Source of the DNA: Mycolicibacterium neoaurum ATCC 25795
GTDB taxonomy: Bacteria; Actinomycetota; Actinomycetes; Mycobacteriales; Mycobacteriaceae
Length of the DNA: 64,000 bases
Reading direction: 5' to 3'
NCBI RefSeq assembly: GCF_000691525.1
Contig: NZ_JMDW01000012.1
Location: 62,001-126,000, forward strand
Each line of letters begins with the position of its first letter. The first letter of the stretch is position 1. The notes beneath the pieces were generated by a model. It made no database searches. It was not told the origin of the DNA and saw only the letters and a program-made list of their open reading frames with translations. Shown here piece by piece: positions 8,705-16,614 of the stretch. The position numbers and the translations under genes were made by a program.

Positions 8705-9361
8705 TCAGAGGCTGTCCAGGATCGACTTCATCTCGTCGATCTCTTTCTGTTGACTGTCGATGATGGCCCGGGCCAGGTCGACGGCCTGTGGGTACTGCCC
8801 GCCGTCGATCTCGCTCTGGGCCATCGTGACCGCACCCTCGTGGTGTCCGATCATCTGCTGCAGGAACAGCTTGGTTGCCTCCGGACCCGGTGCCGCGCGC
8901 AGTTTCTCGATATCGGCGGGTGCGACCATGCCGTCCATCGAACTGTGGTCCATGGCGGGCATCGGCGGGTTGCCCCATTGGTCGAGCCAGCCCTGCATCT
9001 GCTCGATCTCGGGCGCCTGCGCGGCGCGGATCTGCTCGGCCAGGGTGGCCACCCGTGGATCCACGTCGGGCTTGGCCAGCAGGATGTCGACCATCTCCAC
9101 AGCCTGGCTGTGGTGCGGAATCATGTGCTGGGCGAACGCGATGTCGTCGCCATTGTGCGTGCCGGCGTCGGCGCCGGGGCCGGGGTTTGCCCCGCTGCCA
9201 TCGTGACTGGTGCTGTGACCGCTCTCCTGACCGGTGTCATGGCCGTGGTCGGTGTGACCGTCGGCGGCGGGTTCGGACTGACTGGTACAGCCTGCCAATA
9301 GCAGGACGGCGGCCGCTCCCGTTGCGATTCCCGTTGCGATGGCCATCGCCGATTTCCTCAT
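8705..9361 (-). CDS. DUF305 copper-associated lipoprotein
   Basis: 218 residues. The signal peptide ends in the lipobox LLAGC (Cys25). A His/Asp/Gly-rich linker (about 33-60, with repeated HGH/HS/HD) leads to a DUF305 ferritin-like helical domain with the two family signatures HMIPHHSQAV and MIGHHEGAV, which supply His/Glu metal ligands. DUF305 proteins are frequent companions of copper export genes. Here the gene is divergent from copZ-copA and shares the palindrome at 9404-9420 in the 70-base gap. Likely role: an extracytoplasmic copper-binding or buffering lipoprotein. Confidence 0.87.
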   Translation of the reverse strand: MRKSAMAIATGIATGAAAVLLLAGCTSQSEPAADGHTDHGHDTGQESGHSTSHDGSGANPGPGADAGTHNGDDIAFAQHMIPHHSQAVEMVDILLAKPDVDPRVATLAEQIRAAQAPEIEQMQGWLDQWGNPPMPAMDHSSMDGMVAPADIEKLRAAPGPEATKLFLQQMIGHHEGAVTMAQSEIDGGQYPQAVDLARAIIDSQQKEIDEMKSILDSL

Positions 9362-9403
9362 CGATGTGTTCCTCCCTACAGACGTGGACGTAGACGTTTA
9401 CCC

Positions 9404-9420
9404 ATACCCCCTACCGGTAT
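9404..9420. promoter_or_regulatory. Palindromic operator, CsoR-like
   Basis: ATACCCCCTACCGGTAT is an interrupted palindrome (ATACC...GGTAT arms, C-rich centre) resembling actinobacterial CsoR copper-repressor sites. It lies between the divergent DUF305 and copZ genes and its right end touches the putative copZ -10 (TATCAT, 9420-9425), so binding would block transcription. No csoR gene is in the window. The regulator assignment is inferred from the neighbouring copper genes. Confidence 0.5.
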
Positions 9421-9425
9421 ATCAT
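9420..9425 (+). promoter_or_regulatory. -10 element of a leaderless promoter (copZ)
   Basis: TATCAT is followed by six bases and the copZ ATG at 9432. It overlaps the edge of the palindromic operator, consistent with repression by occlusion. Confidence 0.5.
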
Positions 9426-9431
9426 GGCGGC

Positions 9432-9635
9432 ATGAGCATCGTCCTCAACGTCCACGGTATGACCTGTGGCCACTGCGTAAAGTCCATCACCGCCGCACTC
9501 ACCGCCGTCGAGGGTGTGACCTCGGTGGATGTCGATCTGAGCGCGGGAACCGTCACCGTGGCAGGCAGCGCGGCGACCGAAACCCTCGCGGCCGCCATCG
9601 AGGACGCCGGCTACGACGTGGCCGTACCGGCCTGA
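9432..9635 (+). CDS. copZ: CopZ-like copper chaperone (HMA domain)
   Basis: 67 residues, one complete heavy-metal-associated fold with the metal motif GMTCGHC (Cys12, Cys15) and a C-terminal EDAGYDV segment. By family it carries Cu(I) in the cytosol to the P-type ATPase. It sits 62 bases upstream of copA on the same strand. The ATG at 9432 begins exactly at the domain and has a leaderless -10, so the longer open frame starting at 9339 is rejected. Confidence 0.9.
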   Translation: MSIVLNVHGMTCGHCVKSITAALTAVEGVTSVDVDLSAGTVTVAGSAATETLAAAIEDAGYDVAVPA

Positions 9636-9697
9636 CCTACCCGGCAGGCGCCCGCACGCCGCCACCCCCACCACAACGTCAGAGAACCGGAGGCGAG

Positions 9698-12037
9698 ATG
9701 AGCACCGTCACCCTCGACGTCGGCGGCATGACCTGCGCATCGTGTGCGGCCCGGATAGAGAAGCGCCTCAACCGGATCGACGGTGTCGAAGCCAGCGTCA
9801 ACTTCGCCACCGAACAGGCGCGGGTCGACTACCCCGACACCGTCACACCGGAGGATCTCGTCGCCGCCGTCGAGGCCACCGGGTACACCGCCGCGGTGCC
9901 CGCCGCCCGGCCCGACGGCACCGAAACCGACGGCACCGAAACCGAACCCGACGAGTCCGCACCGTGGCGGCAGCGGCTGCTGATCTCGGCAGCACTGTCC
10001 CTGCCGGTGGTCACACTCTCGATGATCCCGGTACTGCAGTTCGACAACTGGCAATGGCTGACCCTCACCCTGGCATCCCCGGTGGTGGTGTGGGGCGCCT
10101 GGCCGTTCCACCGGGCCGCCTGGACCAACCTGCGCCACGGGGCGGCCACCATGGACACGCTCATCTCGGTGGGCGTCACCGCGGCCTACCTCTGGTCGGT
10201 GTGGGCACTGTTCTTCACCCACGCCGGGATGCCGGGTATGAAGATGCCGTTCGAGTTCATCTCGCGCAGCAACGAACCCCATCTCTACCTCGAGGTCGCC
10301 GCCGCAGTGACGACCTTCCTGCTGGCCGGGCGATACTTCGAGGCGCGGGCCAAACGGCAGTCCGGCGCCGCGCTGCGGGCACTACTGCACATGGGCGCCA
10401 AGGATGTGGCCGTGCTGCGCCCCGGGGCGAGCGAAGCGACGGGGAAAAGCACCGGGGCGAGCGAAGCGACGGGGAAAAGCACCGGGGCGAGCGAAGCGAC
10501 GGGGGAAAACACCGGGGTTGGTGAGATCCGCATCCCCATAACGCAACTCGCCGTCGGGGACACCTTCGTGGTGCGCCCGGGCGAGAAGATCGCCACCGAC
10601 GGTGTGGTGACCGCGGGCACCTCGGCCGTCGACGCGTCGATGCTCACCGGTGAGCCGGTGCCGTTGGAGGTCACCGTCGGCGATTCGGTGGTCGGTGCGT
10701 GCGTGAACGTGTCCGGGCGGCTGGAGGTCCGCGCCACCCATGTCGGCTCCGACACCCAACTGGCGCAGATGGCCCGCCTGGTCACCGATGCCCAGAGCGG
10801 TAAGGCCGACGTCCAGCGGCTGGCCGACCGGGTTTCGGCGGTTTTCGTCCCGATCGTGCTGGTGCTGTCACTGGCCACCCTGGTGGGCTGGTTGTTGGCC
10901 GGAGGTGCGCCGGCCGCCGCCTTCACCGCGGCGGTCGCCGTGCTGATCATCGCCTGCCCGTGTGCCCTGGGCCTGGCCACCCCGACCGCGCTGTTGGTCG
11001 GTACCGGCCGCGGTGCTCAGTTGGGCATTCTGATCAAGGGACCTCAGATCCTGGAATCCACTCGTCGGGTGGACACCGTCGTCCTGGACAAGACCGGGAC
11101 CGTGACGACCGGCCGGATGTCGGTTGTCGACGTGCACGTCGCCGACGGCGAGAACGCCGATGAGATCCTCAGATCGGTCGGCGCGTTGGAGCACGGCTCC
11201 GAACATCCGATCGCGCGTGCTGTCAGCGAGTATGCGGCCCGGCGCGGCCCGCTGCCGGCGGTCGACGGGTTCACCAATCACGGCGGCCTCGGCGTCACCG
11301 GGGTGGTCGAGAACCGGGCGGTGGCCGCCGGCCGACTCAGCTGGCTGCGCGCGGACTGGTCGCTGGAAGCACCGCAGCGCCTGGTGCAGGTCGCCGATGA
11401 GGCTGCCACCCATGGACATACCCCGATCTGGTTCGCCGCCGACGGGCAGATCCGCGCCGTCATCGTGGTGGCAGACACCATCAAAGACACCGCCGCCGAA
11501 GCGATTTCCGGATTTCGCGGGCTCGGCCTCACCCCGATCCTGTTGACCGGTGACAACCGCCGGGCCGCCGAATCGGTGGCCGGCCAATTGGGTATCGAAC
11601 GGGTGGTCGCCGAGGTCCTGCCCGCAGGAAAGGTCGACGTGATCACCTCGCTGCAGGCCGAGGGCCATGTCGTCGCCATGGTGGGCGACGGTGTCAACGA
11701 CGCACCCGCGCTGGCCACCGCCGATCTCGGCCTGGCGATGGGCACCGGCACCGATGTTGCCATCGAGGCATCGGATCTGACCCTGGTGCGCGGGGATCTG
11801 CGTGCCGCCGTCGATGCCATTCGGCTGTCCCGTGCCACGCTGGGCACCATCAAGGGCAATCTGTTCTGGGCGTTCGCCTACAACGTCGCGGCCTTACCGC
11901 TGGCCGCGGTCGGCCTGCTCAACCCGATCATCGCCGGCGCCGCGATGGCCTTCAGTTCGGTGTTCGTGGTGAGCAACAGTCTGCGGCTGCGCCGGTTCTC
12001 GCCGAGCACAGACGCCGCAGGCACTCGGGTGGGCTAA
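9698..12037 (+). CDS. copA: Copper-translocating P1B-type ATPase
   Basis: 779 residues. One N-terminal HMA domain (GMTCASC, Cys13/Cys16), eight predicted helices, the ion-site motif CPC at residues 420-422, phosphorylation site DKTGT (Asp464), the HP motif in EHPIAR and the hinge GDGVND. The CPC class indicates Cu(I)/Ag(I) export across the cytoplasmic membrane. The ribosome site GGAGGCG precedes the ATG. Odd feature: between the membrane helices and the actuator domain, residues about 243-275 are three near-perfect copies of a ten-residue unit (GASEATGKST) encoded by a 30-base tandem repeat, absent from the usual family plan. The 3' end overlaps the convergent cyclase by four bases. Confidence 0.93.
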   Translation: MSTVTLDVGGMTCASCAARIEKRLNRIDGVEASVNFATEQARVDYPDTVTPEDLVAAVEATGYTAAVPAARPDGTETDGTETEPDESAPWRQRLLISAALSLPVVTLSMIPVLQFDNWQWLTLTLASPVVVWGAWPFHRAAWTNLRHGAATMDTLISVGVTAAYLWSVWALFFTHAGMPGMKMPFEFISRSNEPHLYLEVAAAVTTFLLAGRYFEARAKRQSGAALRALLHMGAKDVAVLRPGASEATGKSTGASEATGKSTGASEATGENTGVGEIRIPITQLAVGDTFVVRPGEKIATDGVVTAGTSAVDASMLTGEPVPLEVTVGDSVVGACVNVSGRLEVRATHVGSDTQLAQMARLVTDAQSGKADVQRLADRVSAVFVPIVLVLSLATLVGWLLAGGAPAAAFTAAVAVLIIACPCALGLATPTALLVGTGRGAQLGILIKGPQILESTRRVDTVVLDKTGTVTTGRMSVVDVHVADGENADEILRSVGALEHGSEHPIARAVSEYAARRGPLPAVDGFTNHGGLGVTGVVENRAVAAGRLSWLRADWSLEAPQRLVQVADEAATHGHTPIWFAADGQIRAVIVVADTIKDTAAEAISGFRGLGLTPILLTGDNRRAAESVAGQLGIERVVAEVLPAGKVDVITSLQAEGHVVAMVGDGVNDAPALATADLGLAMGTGTDVAIEASDLTLVRGDLRAAVDAIRLSRATLGTIKGNLFWAFAYNVAALPLAAVGLLNPIIAGAAMAFSSVFVVSNSLRLRRFSPSTDAAGTRVG
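10422..10511 (+). repeat. Three-copy 30-base in-frame tandem repeat inside copA
   Basis: Unit ccggggcgagcgaagcgacg plus ten more bases, copies at 10422, 10452 and 10482; the third differs slightly. Each unit contains gcgagcgaagcgac, a small dyad. It encodes a hydrophilic Gly/Ser/Thr/Lys linker and keeps the frame. Confidence 0.9.
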
Positions 12038-13164
12038 CCGGGACCGTAGCGCGCCCGGAACAGCTTGACCTCGTCCTTGATGCCCTTGAGCCGTTTGGCG
12101 CCCGCGAAGGACCACTCGATGCCGGCGTCCTCGCCGATCGCATCGTGCACCGCCTCGGTGACCAGCACGGCGCCGGGCCGGGCCGCGCCGGTGACACGGC
12201 TGGCCAGATTGACCGGGCTGCCGAACCAGTCGCCCGCCCGGTTGACCGCCTTCCCCGAGGCCAAACCCACCCGCAGTCGCGGGAATTCGTCATCGGCACC
12301 CGCGGCTTCCAGCAGCGCCAGCACCGCCGTCAACAACGCCATCGGTTCGGGACTGACCAGCATCACGGCATCGCCGATCGACTTGACGAATCGCACCGGT
12401 GGCGCGACCACCTCGTGGGTGGTCTGCACCAGCCGGTTGGCCAGACCTTCGAGTTCCTCGGGCGGCACCGCCTCGCCCAGCTTGGTGAAGCCCACCAGAT
12501 CGGCGAACGCGACGGTCACCTCCCGGGCACCCGGTAGTGGCCGTCCCTCGGCACGCTCGCCCGCGGTCACCGCATCGGACTCCATGGTGCGGCGCAGTTC
12601 CAGACGCAGCATGTCCTCGATCAGCGGGCCGAGCAGCGGGTTGACCTGTCGCAACAACGCTTCGGACGCCACCGCGACATCCAGCTCGCTGACCCCGGGG
12701 GCCATGACCGCCGCCATCGAGGTGAACCGCATCGCCTCGGCCGTCTTGGACAATCCGTCGGCGAGCGCCCGCACGACCAGGACGATATTGTCCTCGTCGA
12801 TACCCATATCCGCGAATTGCTTTGCATAGCGGGCTATCTCACCATCGACACGCAGGTGCGCAGGCTCGTCGACATCGTCGACCCGTGGCAGGCCCAGCGC
12901 CCGCTGAACCCGCTGCAGCAGCTCCAGATCGATACCGGTGCTCTCGCAGATCTCGCGGGCGGACACATAATCGCCGTCATCGCCAAGGATCCGGCGCGAC
13001 GCCAACAGGACCGGTTCGTCGCAGTCGCGGATCTGTTCGACCGTGACGCCCTGATCCAGCAACCATGGGATCAGTTCGGCCCGGTCGGCACGAGCCTGAC
13101 CGGTCAGCCCGTCGAGCAGGCCGGAGGCCTCGACGTCGAAGCCGATATCGGAGTCGCTACCCAC
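12034..13164 (-). CDS. Class III adenylate cyclase with N-terminal regulatory domain (Rv1264 type)
   Basis: 376 residues. The N-terminal half (about 1-195) is an all-helical segment like the autoinhibitory, pH-sensing domain of M. tuberculosis Rv1264. The C-terminal catalytic domain shows the metal-binding ADLVGFT, the Lys/Asp segment VKSIGDAV and the transition-state region VNLASRV with Asn and Arg. Product by family: cAMP from ATP. It is predicted to act as a cytosolic homodimer. The GTG start is eight bases after a TATAGG -10 element. Order beside the HIT and Rv1261c genes agrees with an Rv1264 ortholog. Acid activation is inferred from the family. Confidence 0.88.
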   Translation of the reverse strand: MGSDSDIGFDVEASGLLDGLTGQARADRAELIPWLLDQGVTVEQIRDCDEPVLLASRRILGDDGDYVSAREICESTGIDLELLQRVQRALGLPRVDDVDEPAHLRVDGEIARYAKQFADMGIDEDNIVLVVRALADGLSKTAEAMRFTSMAAVMAPGVSELDVAVASEALLRQVNPLLGPLIEDMLRLELRRTMESDAVTAGERAEGRPLPGAREVTVAFADLVGFTKLGEAVPPEELEGLANRLVQTTHEVVAPPVRFVKSIGDAVMLVSPEPMALLTAVLALLEAAGADDEFPRLRVGLASGKAVNRAGDWFGSPVNLASRVTGAARPGAVLVTEAVHDAIGEDAGIEWSFAGAKRLKGIKDEVKLFRARYGPG

Positions 13165-13172
13165 CGGGCCAA

Positions 13173-13178
13173 CCTATA
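13173..13178 (-). promoter_or_regulatory. -10 element of a leaderless promoter (adenylate cyclase)
   Basis: TATAGG on the minus strand is followed by eight bases and the GTG at 13164. The overlapping sequence CCTATACC could also supply a -10 (TATACC) to the divergent glycosylase gene. Confidence 0.5.
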
Positions 13179-13202
13179 CCGCCGGCGGGCAAGATCGGGG
13201 CG

Positions 13203-13691
13203 GTGAGCGATGTGCTGCACGGCCTTGCGCCCATCATCGGCGCGCACCCCACCATCTTGGTGTTGGGGAACATGCCCAGCGCACTGTCCCTCGAGCATCG
13301 GCAGTACTACGGCAATCCGCGCAACGCCTTCTGGCGGATCTGCGCCGACATCTACGGTTTCGAGCCGGACGCGCCCTACCCGCACCGCGCGGCGGCGCTG
13401 GCCGGGCACGGCGTCGCGGTGTGGGATGTGCTGAAGTCGTGCCGGCGGATCGGCAGCCTCGACTCGGCGATCGAGCCGGCCAGCATGGTGGCCAACGATA
13501 TCGGCGCATTGCTGCGCGACCACCCCGGCATCGGCCGGCTGGTGTTCAACGGCAAGGCCGCCGAACGCAACCATCGCAGGCTGGTCGTCGATGCGCCGGA
13601 CCTGCCGATAGTGCAACTACCGTCCACCAGCCCGGCGCACACGATGGCCTATGCCGAGAAGTTGCGGCACTGGCGGGACGCGCTCGGCTGA
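13203..13691 (+). CDS. DNA-deoxyinosine glycosylase-like protein (UDG superfamily, family 6 type)
   Basis: 162 residues. Motif A is LGNMPSALSLEHRQYYGNP RNAFW (residues 21-44), close to the GSMPS...QYY.NPRNAFW signature of hypoxanthine/deoxyinosine glycosylases. The second motif is STSPAHT near the C-terminus, the UDG-fold leucine-loop position. Predicted to excise hypoxanthine, or another deaminated base, from DNA. The GTG at 13203 begins MSDVLHGLAP just ahead of the fold; the frame is open upstream without similarity. Divergent from the cyclase across 38 bases. Confidence 0.8.
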   Translation: MSDVLHGLAPIIGAHPTILVLGNMPSALSLEHRQYYGNPRNAFWRICADIYGFEPDAPYPHRAAALAGHGVAVWDVLKSCRRIGSLDSAIEPASMVANDIGALLRDHPGIGRLVFNGKAAERNHRRLVVDAPDLPIVQLPSTSPAHTMAYAEKLRHWRDALG

Positions 13692-13725
13692 CCGCGGGAC
13701 GGACGGACCGGCCGAGGCGGGCGGA

Positions 13726-13731
13726 TACGGT
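13726..13731 (+). promoter_or_regulatory. -10 element of a leaderless promoter (HIT protein)
   Basis: TACGGT, six bases, then ATG at 13738. Confidence 0.5.
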
Positions 13732-13737
13732 GTCTGC

Positions 13738-14175
13738 ATGTCCTGCGTGTTCTGCGCCATCATCGCCGGTGAGGCGCCCGCCGTCCGCATCCACGAGGAT
13801 GACGACCTGCTGGCGATCCTCGACATCCGCCCCTTCACCCGCGGTCACACCCTGGTGATCCCCAAGACCCACAGCGTCGACCTGACCGACACCGCACCCG
13901 ACACCGTCGCGGCGATGGCCGCACTGGGCCAGCGCATCGCTCGTGCGGCCAGGCGCTCCGGCCTGCACGCCGACGGCAACAACATCGCCATCAACGATGG
14001 CAAAGCGGCGTTCCAGACGGTGTTCCACATTCACCTGCATGTCGTCCCGCGCCGCGCCGGCGACAAACTGAGTTTCGCCAAGGGCATGCTGGTGCGCCGC
14101 GACCCCGACCGCGAGGAGTCCGGGCGACTGTTGCGCACCGCACTGGCAGAACTCGACGCGGCCGAGCAGGATTGA
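13738..14175 (+). CDS. HIT family nucleotide hydrolase
   Basis: 145 residues, a full-length histidine-triad protein of the Hint/HinT branch. The N-terminal CVFCAII zinc-type Cys pair (Cys3, Cys6) precedes the alpha/beta fold, and the triad HIHLHVVP places catalytic histidines at 97, 99 and 101. Family activity is hydrolysis of nucleoside phosphoramidates or dinucleotides. Ortholog of Rv1262c by order and size. The next gene starts three bases after its stop, indicating an operon. Confidence 0.9.
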   Translation: MSCVFCAIIAGEAPAVRIHEDDDLLAILDIRPFTRGHTLVIPKTHSVDLTDTAPDTVAAMAALGQRIARAARRSGLHADGNNIAINDGKAAFQTVFHIHLHVVPRRAGDKLSFAKGMLVRRDPDREESGRLLRTALAELDAAEQD

Positions 14176-14178
14176 CCC

Positions 14179-14628
14179 ATGAGCATGCCGCCATGGGAGC
14201 GATACATCGGGCTTCCGCTGCTGTTGTTGCACGACAAGCTGTACAAGGCCACCGACGGCCGGATCGGCCACACGATCCCGTTCGGCCCCAAGGCCCTGAT
14301 CCTGCACACCGTCGGCGCCAAGACCGGACTGGCCCGGGCCAACGCGTTGACCTACGCCCGCGACGGCGAGGACTACCTGGTGGTGGCCTCCAAGGGCGGC
14401 GAGCCCAAGGCGCCCGGCTGGTATCACAATCTGAAGGCCAACCCGCAGGTCGAGATCAACGTCGGTCCGCGGCGCATTCCGGTGACGGCCAGGGCCGTAT
14501 TTCCCGGCGATCCCGATTTCGACCGGTTGTGGCGGATCGTCAACGATATGCGCGGTAACAAGGACCGCTACATCGGCTATCAGAAGCGCACATCGCGGCC
14601 CATCCCGGTGATCGTGCTGAGCCCCTAG
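14179..14628 (+). CDS. Deazaflavin (F420)-dependent nitroreductase family protein
   Basis: 149 residues matching the Ddn/DUF385 split beta-barrel family (Rv1261c type). Diagnostic segments are LHTVGAKTGLARANALTY, VVASKGGEPKAPGWYHNLKANP and VEINVG. The KTG..R and GW..N positions bind F420 in characterised relatives. Members reduce quinones or nitro compounds using F420H2. The start is three bases after the HIT gene. The 3' end shares CTAG with the convergent LLM oxidoreductase, whose family also often uses F420. Confidence 0.87.
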   Translation: MSMPPWERYIGLPLLLLHDKLYKATDGRIGHTIPFGPKALILHTVGAKTGLARANALTYARDGEDYLVVASKGGEPKAPGWYHNLKANPQVEINVGPRRIPVTARAVFPGDPDFDRLWRIVNDMRGNKDRYIGYQKRTSRPIPVIVLSP

Positions 14629-15677
14629 AGCAGTTCCTTGGCCAACAGCTCCAACGTGCGCTCGCGGGCCGGCGCGGTGTCTGCCGCGGTGCCGGCGAAA
14701 GCCGAGGCGACGGGATTCACCATCACCTCGTCGACGTCGAATTCCGCTGCCAGCGCCCGCATCTGATCGGCCGCGCCGGCAGCGTCCCCGACGACGGTGC
14801 GCGCCACCGACGAGTCGATGATCAACTGCTCCTGCGCCGATACCGAAGTGGCCTCGGCTTTCTCGACCAGATCCAGCGGCCCGAGCGGACGGCCGGTGCG
14901 CAATCGGCCCATCATCTGCAGATTCGGCAGCAGCAACCGATGCGCCTCCTCGGCGGTGTCGGCCACCGACGCATTGACGGTCAGGAAGGTCCGCGGCGCG
15001 GAAAGCTCAGGGCTGGGCCGGAATTCGGCACGATAGGTGGCCAGCGCCTCGGCGGTCCCCTGACCGGAGAAGTGGTTGGCGAACACGTACGGCAGGCCCT
15101 TGGCGGCGGCCAGGTGCGCCGAATACATCGACGAACCCAACAGCCACAACGTGCACTCCCCGACCGCGGCCGGAGTCGCCTTGAGGGTGTAGTCCTGCTG
15201 GGCCAGCATCCCCCGCGACAGTCCCACCCGCGCACCACCGGTGCTCATCAGGGCCGCGACATGGTCGAGGTAGTCGGGAAACCGCTCGATGTCCTCGTCG
15301 TTGGCCGCACGCGCCCCGCGCAGCGCCATCGACGTCACCGGGTCGGATCCCGGCGCCCGGCCGATGCCCAGGTCGACACGTCCGGGGGCCATCGCCTCCA
15401 GCAGGGCGAACTGTTCGGCGACGGCCAGCGGCGCATGGTTGGGCAACATCACCCCACCCGACCCGAGCCGGATCCGCTCGGTCTGATTGGCCAGATAGGC
15501 CAGCAGCACGGGCGGGCTGGTCGCCGCCACCGCGGGCATGTTGTGGTGTTCGGCCACCCAGTAACGGGTGAAGCCCAACCGATCGGCGGTCTGCGCGACC
15601 TGCACGGTCGCCGCCACCGCGTCGGCGGTGCTCTGATCGGTACGGACAGGAACGAGGTCCAGGACAGATAGACGCAT
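14625..15677 (-). CDS. LLM-class (luciferase-like) flavin-dependent oxidoreductase
   Basis: 350-residue single-domain TIM-barrel oxidoreductase. MRLSVLDLVPVR is the typical first strand, followed by YWVAEHHNMP, RIRLGSGGVMLPNHAP and GRVDLGIGRAPGSDP, all hallmarks of the bacterial luciferase-like family using FMN or F420. The start at 15677 was picked for this conserved N-terminus; a longer frame would overlap udgB. It is the downstream gene of udgB (seven-base gap), so likely cotranscribed. Substrate unknown. Confidence 0.88.
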   Translation of the reverse strand: MRLSVLDLVPVRTDQSTADAVAATVQVAQTADRLGFTRYWVAEHHNMPAVAATSPPVLLAYLANQTERIRLGSGGVMLPNHAPLAVAEQFALLEAMAPGRVDLGIGRAPGSDPVTSMALRGARAANDEDIERFPDYLDHVAALMSTGGARVGLSRGMLAQQDYTLKATPAAVGECTLWLLGSSMYSAHLAAAKGLPYVFANHFSGQGTAEALATYRAEFRPSPELSAPRTFLTVNASVADTAEEAHRLLLPNLQMMGRLRTGRPLGPLDLVEKAEATSVSAQEQLIIDSSVARTVVGDAAGAADQMRALAAEFDVDEVMVNPVASAFAGTAADTAPARERTLELLAKELL

Positions 15678-15684
15678 TAATGGT

Positions 15685-16539
15685 TCAACGTCGCCGCGGT
15701 CCCGTTTCGTTCCCCGCGAGCCGGGCCGCTGTGGTGAAGACATCATCGAGCATCGCCGGGGTGAGCCGGCCGGTGAACATGTTCTGTTGGCTGGGGTGAT
15801 AACAGCCCAACAGCGTCGCGCCGGAGGTCAATCGCACCTGCACACCGTGGCCGAACACCGGCTTCGGTCCCGCGACAAGTTCGTCGGCCACCAGTCCGGC
15901 CGCCACCTGCCAGGCGAATCCGCCGAGCGCCACCACCACCCGGACCGATTGTCTGACCCGCCGCCATTCGGCGGTGAGCCACGGCGCACAGGTGGTCCGC
16001 TCCTGCGGGGTCGGCTTGTTGGCCGGGGGCGCGCACCGCACCGGCGCGACGATCCGCACCGCATCGCTGCTCAGCCCGTCGGCGGCGTCGACGCTGACCC
16101 CGGCGCTGACCAGCCCGGCCCGGAACAGCGCCGCGAAAAGCTGATCACCGGAGCGGTCCCCCGTGAAGACACGGCCGGTCCGATTGGCGCCGTGTGCGGC
16201 CGGGGCCAATCCGACGATCAGCACCCGCGGGCGGCGCGCACCCCAGCCGGGGATGGGCCTGCCCCAGTACGGCTGGTCGGCGAACGCGCGGCGCTTCTGC
16301 GCGGCGACGTCCTCACGCCACGTGACCAGCCGCGGACATGCCCGGCAGACACTGACCTCGGCATCCAGGAGGGGCAGCGAGCGCGCCCCGGCTGCCAGCA
16401 CCTCGACATCGGCGGCGTCGAGCGCCACCGGAGTGGTCCGCTTGGCGGGATCGCCCGGCCAGCCGGAGCCGGGGGGCACCGGCGAAGAGAAGGGTTTCCC
16501 GGTGCGCGGATGCGGGAGGTTCTGCTCTGTTCCAGGCAC
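15685..16539 (-). CDS. udgB: Family 5 uracil-DNA glycosylase UdgB
   Basis: 284 residues. Four Cys for a [4Fe-4S] cluster are visible: C65 and C68 (CRACP), C169 (VRCAPP) and C184 (ERTTC). The active-site motif GLAPAAHGANRTGR (residues 110-123) is characteristic of family 5 (UDGb), where the usual catalytic Asp is absent. Removes uracil, and often hypoxanthine, from double-stranded DNA. Ortholog of Rv1259 by order. The GTG start at 16539 is tentative. Divergent from tap. Confidence 0.9.
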   Translation of the reverse strand: MPGTEQNLPHPRTGKPFSSPVPPGSGWPGDPAKRTTPVALDAADVEVLAAGARSLPLLDAEVSVCRACPRLVTWREDVAAQKRRAFADQPYWGRPIPGWGARRPRVLIVGLAPAAHGANRTGRVFTGDRSGDQLFAALFRAGLVSAGVSVDAADGLSSDAVRIVAPVRCAPPANKPTPQERTTCAPWLTAEWRRVRQSVRVVVALGGFAWQVAAGLVADELVAGPKPVFGHGVQVRLTSGATLLGCYHPSQQNMFTGRLTPAMLDDVFTTAARLAGNETGPRRR

Positions 16540-16595
16540 GGATCCATCCTGCCCGGCGCGCGGAAAATCGGTCGCCGGGACGCCGATACCGCTGC

Positions 16596-16601
16596 TAGAT
16601 T
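16596..16601 (+). promoter_or_regulatory. Candidate tap -10 element with an upstream A/T tract
   Basis: TAGATT lies 13 bases before the tap ATG. No good -35 is present, but AAAAT at 16563-16567 lies just upstream of the expected -35 position, the arrangement seen at WhiB7-activated mycobacterial promoters. This regulator link is an inference from tap biology. Confidence 0.3.
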
Positions 16602-16614
16602 CGCCGCGATAGCC

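Noticed and set aside
16563..16601. Firm WhiB7 promoter call for tap
   Set aside because: The A/T tract is short and the -35 is poor; kept only as a low-confidence note.
15787..16614. 5' extension of the tap reading frame through udgB
   Set aside because: The extension is antisense to udgB and has no similarity; Tap's own N-terminus begins at 16615.
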